DNA of 64,000 nt from positions 4,477,501 to 4,541,500 of the forward strand of contig NZ_CP075170.1 of NCBI RefSeq assembly GCF_024399315.1, in the 5' to 3' direction. Source of the stretch: Chryseobacterium sp. MA9 (lineage in GTDB: Bacteria; Bacteroidota; Bacteroidia; Flavobacteriales; Weeksellaceae). The notes beneath the pieces were generated by a model that had not been told where the DNA came from, searched no databases, and was given only the letters and a program-made list of their open reading frames with translations. The translations under genes and the position numbers were made by a program. Position 1 is the stretch's first letter, and every line of letters begins with the position of its first letter. This document shows, piece after piece, positions 1 through 8,479 of the stretch.

Positions 1-105
1 TTTAAGGGTCGTTGGAGATGACGACGTTGATAGGCTACAGGTGTAAAGACAGTAATGTCATAGCCGAGTAGTACTAATTACCCGTAGATTTATAGTCTAT
101 GGTTA
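1..105 (+). rRNA. 23S ribosomal RNA, 3' end (partial)
   Basis: The first ~105 bases match the conserved 3' end of bacterial 23S rRNA, including the GCCGAGTAGTACTAATTACC segment near 63-82. The rest of the gene lies left of the window. The exact 3' end is estimated. An AT-rich spacer of about 150 bases, with short AGCAATTGGC-like repeats, separates it from the 5S gene. Confidence 0.9.
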
Positions 106-251
106 CTATATAAACCAGGTGCTTTATGTGCATTGAAGGTTTTGTCTTTGTGAAAGTTTTTATCGCTTAAAAACGCAATTGGCAACTAGCAGTTAGCGAT
201 TGGCAAAAAGCCAAAAGCAATGAGCAAAAAGCCAGATGCTATATACCTTCT

Positions 252-362
<111 letters not shown>

Positions 363-375
363 TATTTTATTTTTA

Positions 376-410
376 AAAATCCTTTATCTTATGATAAAGG
401 ATTTTTTTTT
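376..410 (+). terminator. rRNA operon terminator
   Basis: A perfect 11-bp stem (378-388 with 393-403), a TTAT loop and a T run to 410 form a classic intrinsic terminator just after the 5S gene. Confidence 0.9.
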
Positions 411-412
411 GT

Positions 413-919
413 TGTATAACCCCACCTATCCGGCTAAGCCCAGTTCGACCCAACCCAGCCCAACTTACAGATAAATGATGAGCAATAAGTAATAGATAAT
501 AAGCAATCATCAATATGTGAATAGATCGCTATTATTGCCCGTTACTGATTATCCATTCTCATTATCCATTCTTCATCTTACTAGCTGATACCTCTTTGCT
601 GTCACTATTACCGTTTAGCATCTCTAATATCTATAATCAAAGTTGATCATTTGCAGCCTGAAATCCGGATCTCCTAATTCATAACTTATAATTCATAATT
701 CTCTTCCTTATAGCCCCGATAGTAATGGTTACCCCGCAGCATGTGTGGGAGAGACATTGGGTTGGAGTTCGGGAGAGTGCTGGCGTGAGGAGTATGAATG
801 AATAGCGGGAAAAGGCTCCTGAAATATCACCAGTTGTTCACTAAACTATTTCCCTGTAGAAACCCGTTTTACTCGAATAAATTCAATAAGTTTGTATCAG
901 TTTTCCAAAAATAATTATA
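413..919. other. non-coding gap between rRNA operon and kdp locus
   Basis: No convincing reading frame is present. The left half is low-complexity, with repeated AATAAGTAATA- and CATTATCCATTC-like words. The right half contains the possible structured RNA at 711-820. No clear TAnnTTTG promoter is seen for the regulator gene at 920. Confidence 0.6.
711..820 (+). ncRNA. possible structured RNA, Flavo-1-like dispersed element
   Basis: The segment starts TAGCCCCGATAG and ends ATAGCGGGAAAAGGCTCC. The ends can pair (AGCC with GGCT, then CCG with CGG), enclosing a GC-richer interior unlike the surrounding AT-rich spacer. From memory this resembles a dispersed flavobacterial element, possibly the Flavo-1 RNA family, whose function is unknown. 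Family membership and strand are inferred, not tested. Confidence 0.35.
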
Positions 920-2242
920 ATGTCAGGAAATATTCTGATCATCGATGATGAGATCAAACTCCTTAAATTGTTAGGAATGATCCTTTCCCAAGAAAATTTT
1001 AATGTAAAAGAAGCTTCTACAGCACGCTCAGCGATGATAATGCTGGAGCAATATGACTTTGATGTTGTTCTTAGTGATGTTCGTCTTCCTGATGCTTTTG
1101 GAGTAGAATTGGTTAAGTCTATTAAAACTAAATATCCTCAGTTGGAAATTATTTTAATGACTGCATTTGGAAACATCACTGATGCAGTACAAGCCATGAA
1201 GAATGGCGCTTATGATTATCTGGTGAAGGGAGATGATAATGAGAAAATTATCCCATTGGTGTATAAAGCTCTTGATAAGGTGAAAGATAACAAGTCAAGA
1301 ATAGTCCAGCAGGTTGTTACCAAAGGTTTTGATCAGATTATAGGTAAATCACCTTTAATTTTACAGGCTAAAAAGTTGGCGGAAAGAGTGGCTTTAACGG
1401 ATGCTGCTGTGCTTCTTACAGGAGAAACAGGAACGGGTAAAGAAGTCTTTGCCAGCGCTATTCATGAAGGGAGTGACAGGAAGAAAAACAGCTTTGTGGC
1501 GATCAACTGTTCAGCATTTAGTAAGGAGATTCTTGAAAGTGAGCTTTTTGGTCATAAACAAGGAGCTTTTACTGGTGCGATTAAAGATAAAAAAGGATTG
1601 ATTGAAGAAGCTAATGGAGGAACATTATTTCTGGATGAAATTGGAGAGATGCCGATAGAACTTCAGGCTAAGTTGCTCAGAGTTTTGGAAACCAGAGAAT
1701 TTATCAAAATGGGTGAGACGAAAGTTTCAAAATCTGACTTTAGATTAATCGCGGCAACCAACAGAGATCTGGAGGATGAAATCAAGCAGGGTAACTTCAG
1801 AGAAGACCTCTATTTCAGATTGAATGTATTTGAAATCAGTCTTCCGCCTCTGCGTAATAGAAAAGAAGACCTGAAAGTACTTGCAAAGAACTTTATTGAT
1901 CTTTTTTCTCACAAACTTCACTTGTCCTCTGTTCAGGTGAGTCCGGACTATTATAAAGCGCTGGAGATAAATGACTGGAAAGGAAATATCCGTGAGCTGA
2001 GAAACGCTGTAGAACGTAGTTTGATTTTAATGGATAATAATATCCTGGATGCTGGGAGTCTTCCTCATTATTCTGAAAAAGCAGCTCCGGAAAGTGACTC
2101 ATTGAGCATTCGGTCGCTGGAAAAAATACATATACAGAAAGTATTACAGTACACAAAAGGAAATAAAGCAGAAGCTGCCCGTTTACTGGAGATTGGTATT
2201 GCCACGCTGTACAGAAAGCTTGAAGAATATGGATTGAAATAA
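920..2242 (+). CDS. sigma-54-dependent response regulator (NtrC family) of the kdp locus
   Basis: The 440-residue protein has three parts. The receiver domain (about 1-120) shows acidic D9/D10, phosphoacceptor D53, T81 and K103. A central AAA+ domain has a GETGTGKE Walker A near 168 and the GAFTGA loop that contacts sigma-54. A C-terminal Fis-type helix-turn-helix ends in TLYRKLEEYGLK. It should activate sigma-54 promoters when phosphorylated. In E. coli the kdp regulator KdpE is an OmpR-type protein, so an NtrC-type activator beside kdp is a different control design. A candidate sigma-54 promoter lies just downstream, before the transporter genes. Pairing with the kinase at 9595 is inferred from context. 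Confidence 0.9.
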   Translation: MSGNILIIDDEIKLLKLLGMILSQENFNVKEASTARSAMIMLEQYDFDVVLSDVRLPDAFGVELVKSIKTKYPQLEIILMTAFGNITDAVQAMKNGAYDYLVKGDDNEKIIPLVYKALDKVKDNKSRIVQQVVTKGFDQIIGKSPLILQAKKLAERVALTDAAVLLTGETGTGKEVFASAIHEGSDRKKNSFVAINCSAFSKEILESELFGHKQGAFTGAIKDKKGLIEEANGGTLFLDEIGEMPIELQAKLLRVLETREFIKMGETKVSKSDFRLIAATNRDLEDEIKQGNFREDLYFRLNVFEISLPPLRNRKEDLKVLAKNFIDLFSHKLHLSSVQVSPDYYKALEINDWKGNIRELRNAVERSLILMDNNILDAGSLPHYSEKAAPESDSLSIRSLEKIHIQKVLQYTKGNKAEAARLLEIGIATLYRKLEEYGLK

Positions 2243-2262
2243 ATCTTTTATCATTTTAATAA

Positions 2263-2292
2263 AGAGCCTATCATTTTGATAGGCTTTTCTGT
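2263..2292 (+). terminator. terminator after the response regulator
   Basis: A 9-bp perfect stem (2265-2273 with 2277-2285) is followed by TTTT and T-rich sequence. It separates the regulator transcript from the kdp structural genes, so those need their own promoter. Confidence 0.75.
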
Positions 2293-2360
2293 TTTTATAT
2301 AGTTTTGGTTTTTGAATTAATGTATTGATAATCATTATTTTATGTAAGTTATTTCCGAAA

Positions 2361-2378
2361 TGGGCTTTCTTTTGGCAT
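2361..2378 (+). promoter_or_regulatory. candidate sigma-54 (-24/-12) promoter for kdp operon
   Basis: GG at 2363-2364 and GC at 2375-2376 are exactly 10 bases apart, the invariant sigma-54 spacing, in the context TGGGCTTTCTTTTGGCAT. Transcription would start near 2388, 17 bases before the first small ORF. Several other consensus positions do not match, so support comes from spacing plus the adjacent sigma-54 activator. Confidence 0.55.
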
Positions 2379-2404
2379 ATAGTCTCTGAATAAAATATTT
2401 AAAA

Positions 2405-2512
2405 ATGACAATTTCAAGAAAAACGTTTAAAAAGCGGGAGCATTCAACTTTGAGTTTGCTGATTGTATCGTATGTATTGTTGACTCTTTTAACCCTAATG
2501 ATTAAGATATGA
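2405..2512 (+). CDS. 35-residue membrane peptide, first small ORF of kdp operon
   Basis: ATG at 2405 opens a 35-codon frame: a basic N-terminal segment (MTISRKTFKKREHS) followed by one hydrophobic stretch (about residues 15-33). Its TGA at 2510-2512 overlaps the ATG of the next small ORF, so the two are probably translationally coupled. It is the first gene after the candidate sigma-54 promoter. No family is recognised. By position and topology it may be an accessory membrane peptide of the Kdp pump, which is inference. Confidence 0.5.
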   Translation: MTISRKTFKKREHSTLSLLIVSYVLLTLLTLMIKI

Positions 2513-2592
2513 TGCTTATAAGTTTAATTCTGCTTTTCGCAGTGTTGTTTTGGCTTTTATATAAATCAGTTGAATTTTTTGATAGAATATAA
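2509..2592 (+). CDS. 27-residue membrane peptide, second small ORF of kdp operon
   Basis: ATG at 2509 (or 2512) opens a frame that is almost entirely one transmembrane helix (MMLISLILLFAVLFWLLYKS) with a short charged tail ending FDRI. It overlaps the previous ORF by 4 bases and ends 3 bases before the kdpF start. The packing points to an expressed operon member. It could be a second KdpF-like lipid-facing peptide; no family is assigned. Confidence 0.5.
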   Translation: MMLISLILLFAVLFWLLYKSVEFFDRI

Positions 2593-2595
2593 ATT

Positions 2596-2673
2596 ATGTG
2601 GAGTTTATTTTTCCTCTCAATACTTGCCTTTGTGTATATCTGTTATGTTTTAATTAAACCTGAAAAATTTTAA
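2596..2673 (+). CDS. kdpF: KdpF, small subunit of the K+-transporting ATPase
   Basis: This 25-residue peptide has one hydrophobic helix and ends YVLIKPEKF, close to the typical KdpF C-terminus. It lies directly before kdpA, as in other kdp operons, and ends 6 bases before the kdpA ATG. KdpF is known to stabilise the KdpABC complex in the membrane. Confidence 0.8.
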   Translation: MWSLFFLSILAFVYICYVLIKPEKF

Positions 2674-2679
2674 TTGGTC

Positions 2680-4374
2680 ATGAATACAGAAATTTTAGGC
2701 ATTATAGCAATGTTTGCTGTCACGTTAGTTATCGGAATATTTTTAGGTAAATACATAGCTAATGTTTATGGATACAAAAAAACTTTTCTTGATCCGGTTT
2801 TTGAACCCATTGAAAAGTTAATTTATAAAATTTCGGGAATTAATCCTGCCCGCCAGATGAACTGGAAACAGAATATGTATGCCATGCTGGCGATCAATCT
2901 GATCTGGTTCATCATTGGTTTTCTTCTTTTGCTGAATCAGGCCTGGCTGCCTTTAAATCCTGATGGAAACCCGAATATGTCTCCCGATCTGGCTTTTAAT
3001 ACAACCATTTCATTCTTGGTTAACTGTAATTTACAGCATTATTCGGGAGAAACCGGGGTAAGCTATTTGAGCCAGCTTTATCTGATGTTTTTACAGTTTG
3101 TAACCGCAGCAACAGGTATGGCGGCAATGGCTGTCCTTTTCAAAGCTTTTAAAGAAAAAACAAGTACAGAATTAGGGAACTTTTATGATTATTTCACAAA
3201 ATCAATGATCAGAATCTTAGTTCCTATAAGTGTGATTGTTGCTTTAATTCTTTCTGTCAACGGAAGTCCTATGACTTTTGAAGGGAAGGATCATATCATC
3301 ACATTGGAGGGACAGAAGGCTGATGTTTCCAGAGGTCCTGTATCTGCATTTGTTGCAATTAAACATTTAGGAACTAATGGAGGTGGATTTTTCGGAGCCA
3401 ACTCGGCACATCCGCTTGAAAATCCTAATTATATCACCAATATGACAGAAATGGTTACTCAAATGATCATTCCTTTTGCATTGGTATTTGCCCTTGGTTT
3501 TTATCTGAATAAAAGAAAGCTGTCATGGGTGATCTTTACCGTAATGACAGTCGGTTTTCTCGCTCTTACCATTCCGAATGTTGTGAATGAAACAAGTGGA
3601 AATCCTCTGATTACACAAATGGGAGCAGACAGCAGCCTGGGAGCAATGGAGGGCAAAGAAATCCGCTTTGGAAGTGCTTCATCCGGCTATTGGAGTATTG
3701 CAACCACAGTTATCTCAACAGGATCTGTGAATTCCATGCATGACAGTACAATGCCTCTCTCGGGGATGAATGAGCTGCTTGCCATGATGATCAACTGCTT
3801 CTACGGAGGCTGCGGGGTTGGAATTCTGAACTACTTCATCTTTATCATTCTGGCTGTATTCATCAGTGGTCTGATGGTAGGGAGAACCCCTGAATTTATG
3901 GGGAAAAAGATTGAAGCCAAAGAGATGAAAATCGCTATGATTGTGGCTTTATTCCATCCTTTCTTAATTCTTGCAGGAACGGCTTTAACGGCCTATCTAC
4001 CAGAATTTGGAGCAAAAACATTAAATAATCCAGGTTTCCATGGTTTCAGTGAAATGCTGTACGAATTTACTTCTTCCGCAGCGAATAACGGATCCGGATT
4101 TGAAGGACTTGGAGACAATACACCATGGTGGAATATCTCAACAGGAATTGTACTGTTGCTCTCAAGATTCATCCCGATTATAGGACCAGTAGCAATTGCA
4201 GGACTATTGGCACAGAAGAAATACATCCCTGAAAGCTCAGGAACACTGAAAACAGATACGGCTACTTTTGGCTTTATGACCCTGGCGGTGATTTTACTGA
4301 TTGCAGCATTGTCATTCTTCCCTGCATTGACATTAGGTCCTATTGCAGAGCAGATTCAGTATTTCTCAAAATAA
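2680..4374 (+). CDS. kdpA: KdpA, potassium-binding channel subunit of the Kdp ATPase
   Basis: The 564-residue membrane protein has about ten hydrophobic segments and typical KdpA motifs, including FNTTISFLVNCNLQHYSGE, GTNGGGFFGANSAHP and SAANNGSGFEGL, which are selectivity-filter-like loops of this SKT-type channel. It binds and passes K+ in the KdpFABC pump. The frame stays open upstream to a TTG at 2674, but ATG at 2680 is chosen because it avoids running directly onto the kdpF stop. Length is normal for the family. Confidence 0.97.
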   Translation: MNTEILGIIAMFAVTLVIGIFLGKYIANVYGYKKTFLDPVFEPIEKLIYKISGINPARQMNWKQNMYAMLAINLIWFIIGFLLLLNQAWLPLNPDGNPNMSPDLAFNTTISFLVNCNLQHYSGETGVSYLSQLYLMFLQFVTAATGMAAMAVLFKAFKEKTSTELGNFYDYFTKSMIRILVPISVIVALILSVNGSPMTFEGKDHIITLEGQKADVSRGPVSAFVAIKHLGTNGGGFFGANSAHPLENPNYITNMTEMVTQMIIPFALVFALGFYLNKRKLSWVIFTVMTVGFLALTIPNVVNETSGNPLITQMGADSSLGAMEGKEIRFGSASSGYWSIATTVISTGSVNSMHDSTMPLSGMNELLAMMINCFYGGCGVGILNYFIFIILAVFISGLMVGRTPEFMGKKIEAKEMKIAMIVALFHPFLILAGTALTAYLPEFGAKTLNNPGFHGFSEMLYEFTSSAANNGSGFEGLGDNTPWWNISTGIVLLLSRFIPIIGPVAIAGLLAQKKYIPESSGTLKTDTATFGFMTLAVILLIAALSFFPALTLGPIAEQIQYFSK

Positions 4375-4552
4375 AAATGTGAACATTAAAAATTAAAATC
4401 AATATTCAACCATTAAGGAAGCCGAAAAGTTGGAGGAAGCTAGTCTGACACTTACTGAAACGTTCACTTAATATTATCCATATCAATCCTCATTATCTGG
4501 CAGGCCTTGATGGTTACTATTGATTTACAATGATATAAATTCTTTCAAAAAA

Positions 4553-6592
4553 ATGAAAAATCAGTCACAAACATTGTTTCAGAGAGATTTGGTAAACGAA
4601 GCCATAAAACAGTCCTTCGTAAAGCTGAATCCGAAAATTATGTTTAAAAATCCAGTAATGTTCCTGGTGGAGATCGGAACCATTGTCATGTTTATTGTAA
4701 GCATGTTCAGTCTTACTGGTGATAAAACCCAGGGAAGCTTTTCCTATAACTTTTTAGTATTTATTATTTTATTTTTCACCGTTCTGTTTGCCAATTTTGC
4801 AGAAGCTATTGCAGAGGCAAGAGGAAAAGCACAGGCTGATACGCTCAGAAAAACAAGGGAAGAAACTCCAGCCAAATTAGTGGTTGATAATAAACCCGGA
4901 TTTCAGGTAGAAACAAGACTGAAGATGTCTGCTGAAATGACATTAGGTGATATTTTCCTTTGTGAAGCCGGAGATCAGATTCCTATGGATGGTGAGATTA
5001 TTGAAGGTCTTGCAACCATTGATGAGTCTGCCATTACCGGAGAAAGCGCACCTGTAATCCGTGAAGCCGGAGGAGACAAAAGTTCTGTAACAGGAGGTAC
5101 AAAAGTACTGTCAGACAGAATTAAAGTAAAAGTAACTACAAAACCCGGAGAATCCTTCTTAGATAAAATGATTGCTCTTGTAGAAGGAGCATCAAGACAG
5201 AAAACACCTAACGAAATCGCATTAACCATACTTCTGGCAGGATTTACCCTTACATTTATCATTGTTACCCTCACTTTAAAGCCTTTTGCAGACTATGCGC
5301 AGACTCCGATTACCATAGCGGCATTTATATCTCTTTTCGTTTGTCTTATTCCGACAACAATCGGTGGTCTGCTTTCTGCAATCGGTATTGCGGGGATGGA
5401 CAGAGCATTGAGAGCAAATGTAATTACAAAAAGTGGTAAAGCAGTAGAAACCGCGGGAGATATTGATGTTTTACTGCTTGATAAAACCGGAACAATTACC
5501 ATCGGGAACCGTAAGGCAACTCAATTTCATCCTTCAAACGGAATTCAGCTAGACAAATTTATTAAAGCTTCCGCACTAAGTTCTGTAGCCGATGAAACTC
5601 CGGAAGGAAAATCAATCATTGAACTGAGCGCTTTGAAATCCGAAGATTTGCTGGTTGCCAATCCTACGTATATCGATTTTACAGCGGAAACGAGAACTTC
5701 AGGAATTGATTTTGATGAAACAAGAATCCGTAAAGGTGCTTATGATACGATAAAAAAACTGACTGAAAAAGCCGGGAATATCTTCCCACAGGAAACCCAG
5801 GATGCGGTGACCAAAATTTCTGAAAACGGAGGAACACCTTTGGTAGTAGCCGTAAATGAAAAAGTATGGGGTGTTATTGAACTTCAGGATATCATCAAAA
5901 CAGGAATCCAGGAACGTTTCCAAAGACTGAGAAAAATGGGAGTGAAAACGGTAATGGTAACCGGAGATAACCCTTTGACAGCAAAATTCATTGCAGAGAA
6001 AGCTGGAGTAGATGATTTTATCGCTGAAGCTAAACCTGAAGATAAAATGAATTACATCAAGAAGGAACAGCAGGAAGGTAAGCTGGTGGCCATGATGGGT
6101 GATGGTACAAATGATGCTCCGGCGCTGGCTCAGGCAGATGTAGGTGTTGCAATGAATAGTGGAACACAGGCTGCAAAAGAAGCGGGTAATATGGTAGACC
6201 TTGATAACGACCCTACAAAATTGATCGAAATCGTGGAAATCGGGAAGCAGCTGCTAATGACAAGAGGAACCTTAACGACTTTCAGTATTGCTAATGACGT
6301 TGCGAAATATTTTGCCATTATTCCGGCACTCTTTATCACTTTTATTCCTTCGCTTCAGAAGTTGAATATTATGAATCTTCACAGTCCGGAAACAGCCATA
6401 TTATCAGCAGTTATTTTCAATGCAGTAATTATTCCGTTCCTGATTCCGCTAGCGTTGAAAGGTGTGGCTTACAAACCAATTGGCGCAAGCGCATTATTGA
6501 GAAGAAACCTTTTGATTTATGGTCTTGGCGGGGTAATCGTTCCGTTCATCGGGATCAAAATCATTGATCTGGTAATCAGTTTATTCTATTAA
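4553..6592 (+). CDS. kdpB: KdpB, P-type ATPase catalytic subunit
   Basis: This 679-residue P-type ATPase carries the phosphorylation motif DKTGTIT with D310, the TGES actuator motif (ITGESAPV) and the hinge motif [16 protein letters not shown], with hydrophobic helices at both ends. It hydrolyses ATP to drive K+ uptake through KdpA. The frame extends upstream to a TTG at 4520, but ATG at 4553 gives the usual start. The 178-base gap from kdpA is long for this operon, and no gene or clear promoter is seen in it. Confidence 0.97.
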   Translation: MKNQSQTLFQRDLVNEAIKQSFVKLNPKIMFKNPVMFLVEIGTIVMFIVSMFSLTGDKTQGSFSYNFLVFIILFFTVLFANFAEAIAEARGKAQADTLRKTREETPAKLVVDNKPGFQVETRLKMSAEMTLGDIFLCEAGDQIPMDGEIIEGLATIDESAITGESAPVIREAGGDKSSVTGGTKVLSDRIKVKVTTKPGESFLDKMIALVEGASRQKTPNEIALTILLAGFTLTFIIVTLTLKPFADYAQTPITIAAFISLFVCLIPTTIGGLLSAIGIAGMDRALRANVITKSGKAVETAGDIDVLLLDKTGTITIGNRKATQFHPSNGIQLDKFIKASALSSVADETPEGKSIIELSALKSEDLLVANPTYIDFTAETRTSGIDFDETRIRKGAYDTIKKLTEKAGNIFPQETQDAVTKISENGGTPLVVAVNEKVWGVIELQDIIKTGIQERFQRLRKMGVKTVMVTGDNPLTAKFIAEKAGVDDFIAEAKPEDKMNYIKKEQQEGKLVAMMGDGTNDAPALAQADVGVAMNSGTQAAKEAGNMVDLDNDPTKLIEIVEIGKQLLMTRGTLTTFSIANDVAKYFAIIPALFITFIPSLQKLNIMNLHSPETAILSAVIFNAVIIPFLIPLALKGVAYKPIGASALLRRNLLIYGLGGVIVPFIGIKIIDLVISLFY

Positions 6593-6602
6593 AATTTAAA
6601 AA

Positions 6603-7160
6603 ATGAAAAATCATATTGTTTCAGCATTCAGATTAACTCTTGTAATGTTGGTGGTTACAGGTATTTATCTGGCAGTTGTATATGCAGGTTCTAAAATACT
6701 TCCCAACAAAGGAAACGGAGAAATTGTTTACAATAAAGGGCAGAAATTGTATGCCAATATCGGGCAGGAATTTAAATCTGAAAAATACTTTCACGGCCGT
6801 CCTTCATCTGTCAATTATAATGCAGCAGGAAGTGGGGGAAGCAACAAAGGTCCAAGCAACAAGGAATATCTGGAGATTGTACAAAAAAGAATTGACACTT
6901 TAAAAATAGACAATCCTCAAATGGGAGGTGTGAAAGTCCCTGTAGAACTGGTTACTGCCAGTGGTAGCGGACTGGATCCTGATATTTCTGAAGAAGGAGC
7001 TTTGTATCAGGCAAAGAGAATTGCTAAAGTGAGAGATATTTCAGAAGAGCAAGTTAAAAGCTTAATTAATAATCAAACTGAAAAGCCTTTCTTAGGACTT
7101 TTCGGACCATCAAAAGTAAATGTTCTGAAGCTTAATATCGCTTTGGATCAATTAAAATAA
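6603..7160 (+). CDS. kdpC: KdpC, accessory subunit of the Kdp ATPase
   Basis: The 185-residue protein has one N-terminal transmembrane helix (about 9-30) and a soluble domain with KdpC hallmarks: KYFHGRPSSVNYNAAGSGGSN, the DPDISEEGA block, and a tail of the NVLKLNIALDQLK type. It starts 10 bases after kdpB. KdpC is required for assembly and function of the pump. Confidence 0.97.
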   Translation: MKNHIVSAFRLTLVMLVVTGIYLAVVYAGSKILPNKGNGEIVYNKGQKLYANIGQEFKSEKYFHGRPSSVNYNAAGSGGSNKGPSNKEYLEIVQKRIDTLKIDNPQMGGVKVPVELVTASGSGLDPDISEEGALYQAKRIAKVRDISEEQVKSLINNQTEKPFLGLFGPSKVNVLKLNIALDQLK

Positions 7161-7336
7161 TTCAATTCATATATGACAAAAAGAAGAATTGAACCATTAA
7201 GCTGATTGAAGGAGCCAAGCAGCATTAAGAAAATCTATGATTTTAAAATATTTTTCATTTATAATTCGCCTGCAAATCCTTAACTTTTCTTAATAGCTAA
7301 ATTCTTCTTACTGTCTAAAAATAATATAAAAATAAC

Positions 7337-8422
7337 GTGAAAAAATATTTAGTTATAGGTGCTGTATTGGGAATGTTTTTCTCAAAAGCCCAATCATCAG
7401 ATTCATTGAAAATAGGGAATAAAGTGACATTTTCCGCTTATGCAGAACTTTTTTATACCTATGATTTTAATGAACCGGGCAATCATATGCGTCAAAACTT
7501 TTTATACTCATATAACAGACACAATGAAGTGAATCTTAATCTGGGATTGGTTAAGGCCAGCTATCAGAGTGAAAATCTCCGTGCCAATGTAGCTTTAATG
7601 GCAGGAACTTATGCCCAGGATAATATGGCTGCTGAACAAAATGCACTGCGTTATGTCAATGAAGCCAATATCGGGATCAAAATTTCTAAAAATAAAAACC
7701 TGTGGATTGATGCAGGGATCATGCCATCTCATATCGGCTGGGAAAGTGCTATAGGAAAAGATAATATCAATCTGACCCGAAGTTTTGCTGCCGAAAATTC
7801 TCCCTATTTTGAAACAGGCGCCAAAATTTCTTATACTTCAGATAATGGAAAATGGTTTTTAAGCGGATTAGTATTGAATGGCTGGCAGAGAATTGCAAAA
7901 CCGGAAGGAAATCAGAGTATTTCTTTCGGATATCAGGTGACCTATAAACCTAATGATAAAATTACCCTGAACAGCAGTTCATTTATTGGGAATGATAAAG
8001 CTAAAGAAGACAAAAGAATGCGCTATTTCCATGATTTGTATGGAAGCTTTCAGCTGACAGATCAGTTTTCCGCGGTATTGGGATTTGATATCGGAGCAGA
8101 GCAGAAATCAAAAGGAAGTGAGCAGTATAGTATCTGGTACAGCCCGAATGTTCTGATGAAATATCAATTAGACAGCAAATGGGCGCTGGCAGGAAGATTA
8201 GAATATTACAATGATAAGAACGGTGTGATTATTAATACCGAAACTCCTAATGGATTTCAGACCTTCGGATATTCTCTTAACGTAGATTATGCGATCTTTA
8301 AAAATGTAGTTTTCCGTACAGAGGCAAGAGGCTTTACTGCTAAAGATGCCATTTTTGCGAAAAATGATGAATTTAGAAAAGGAAATTTCTTCATTACAAC
8401 AAGTCTTGCAGTCTGGTTTTAG
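7337..8422 (+). CDS. outer-membrane beta-barrel porin in the kdp operon
   Basis: A 361-residue protein with a signal peptide (about 1-18, cut after FFSKAQ) and alternating aromatic and polar beta-strands, ending in a hydrophobic strand with terminal phenylalanine (LAVWF), typical of outer-membrane barrels. It resembles the OmpL-like Bbp2 porins seen beside kdp genes in Bacteroidota. It may admit K+ to the periplasm, which is inference from position. The start is GTG at 7337; the next ATG would cut into the signal peptide. Confidence 0.8.
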   Translation: MKKYLVIGAVLGMFFSKAQSSDSLKIGNKVTFSAYAELFYTYDFNEPGNHMRQNFLYSYNRHNEVNLNLGLVKASYQSENLRANVALMAGTYAQDNMAAEQNALRYVNEANIGIKISKNKNLWIDAGIMPSHIGWESAIGKDNINLTRSFAAENSPYFETGAKISYTSDNGKWFLSGLVLNGWQRIAKPEGNQSISFGYQVTYKPNDKITLNSSSFIGNDKAKEDKRMRYFHDLYGSFQLTDQFSAVLGFDIGAEQKSKGSEQYSIWYSPNVLMKYQLDSKWALAGRLEYYNDKNGVIINTETPNGFQTFGYSLNVDYAIFKNVVFRTEARGFTAKDAIFAKNDEFRKGNFFITTSLAVWF

Positions 8423-8479
8423 CAGCCAGTTTAATCACAGTGAAAAGTGTTTAAAATAAAATTAAAAAGAATAAAATCA

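Noticed and set aside
413-660. CRISPR-like or tandem repeat array in the AATAAG-rich spacer
   Set aside because: The repeated words are short, irregular in spacing and not separated by unique spacers.
2674-2679. Upstream TTG start for kdpA
   Set aside because: It abuts the kdpF stop with no room, and ATG at 2680 gives the family-typical N-terminus.
4375-4552. Possible extra small gene between kdpA and kdpB
   Set aside because: No frame with a plausible start and sequence character; only AT-rich spacer and short AACCATTAAG words also seen after kdpC.
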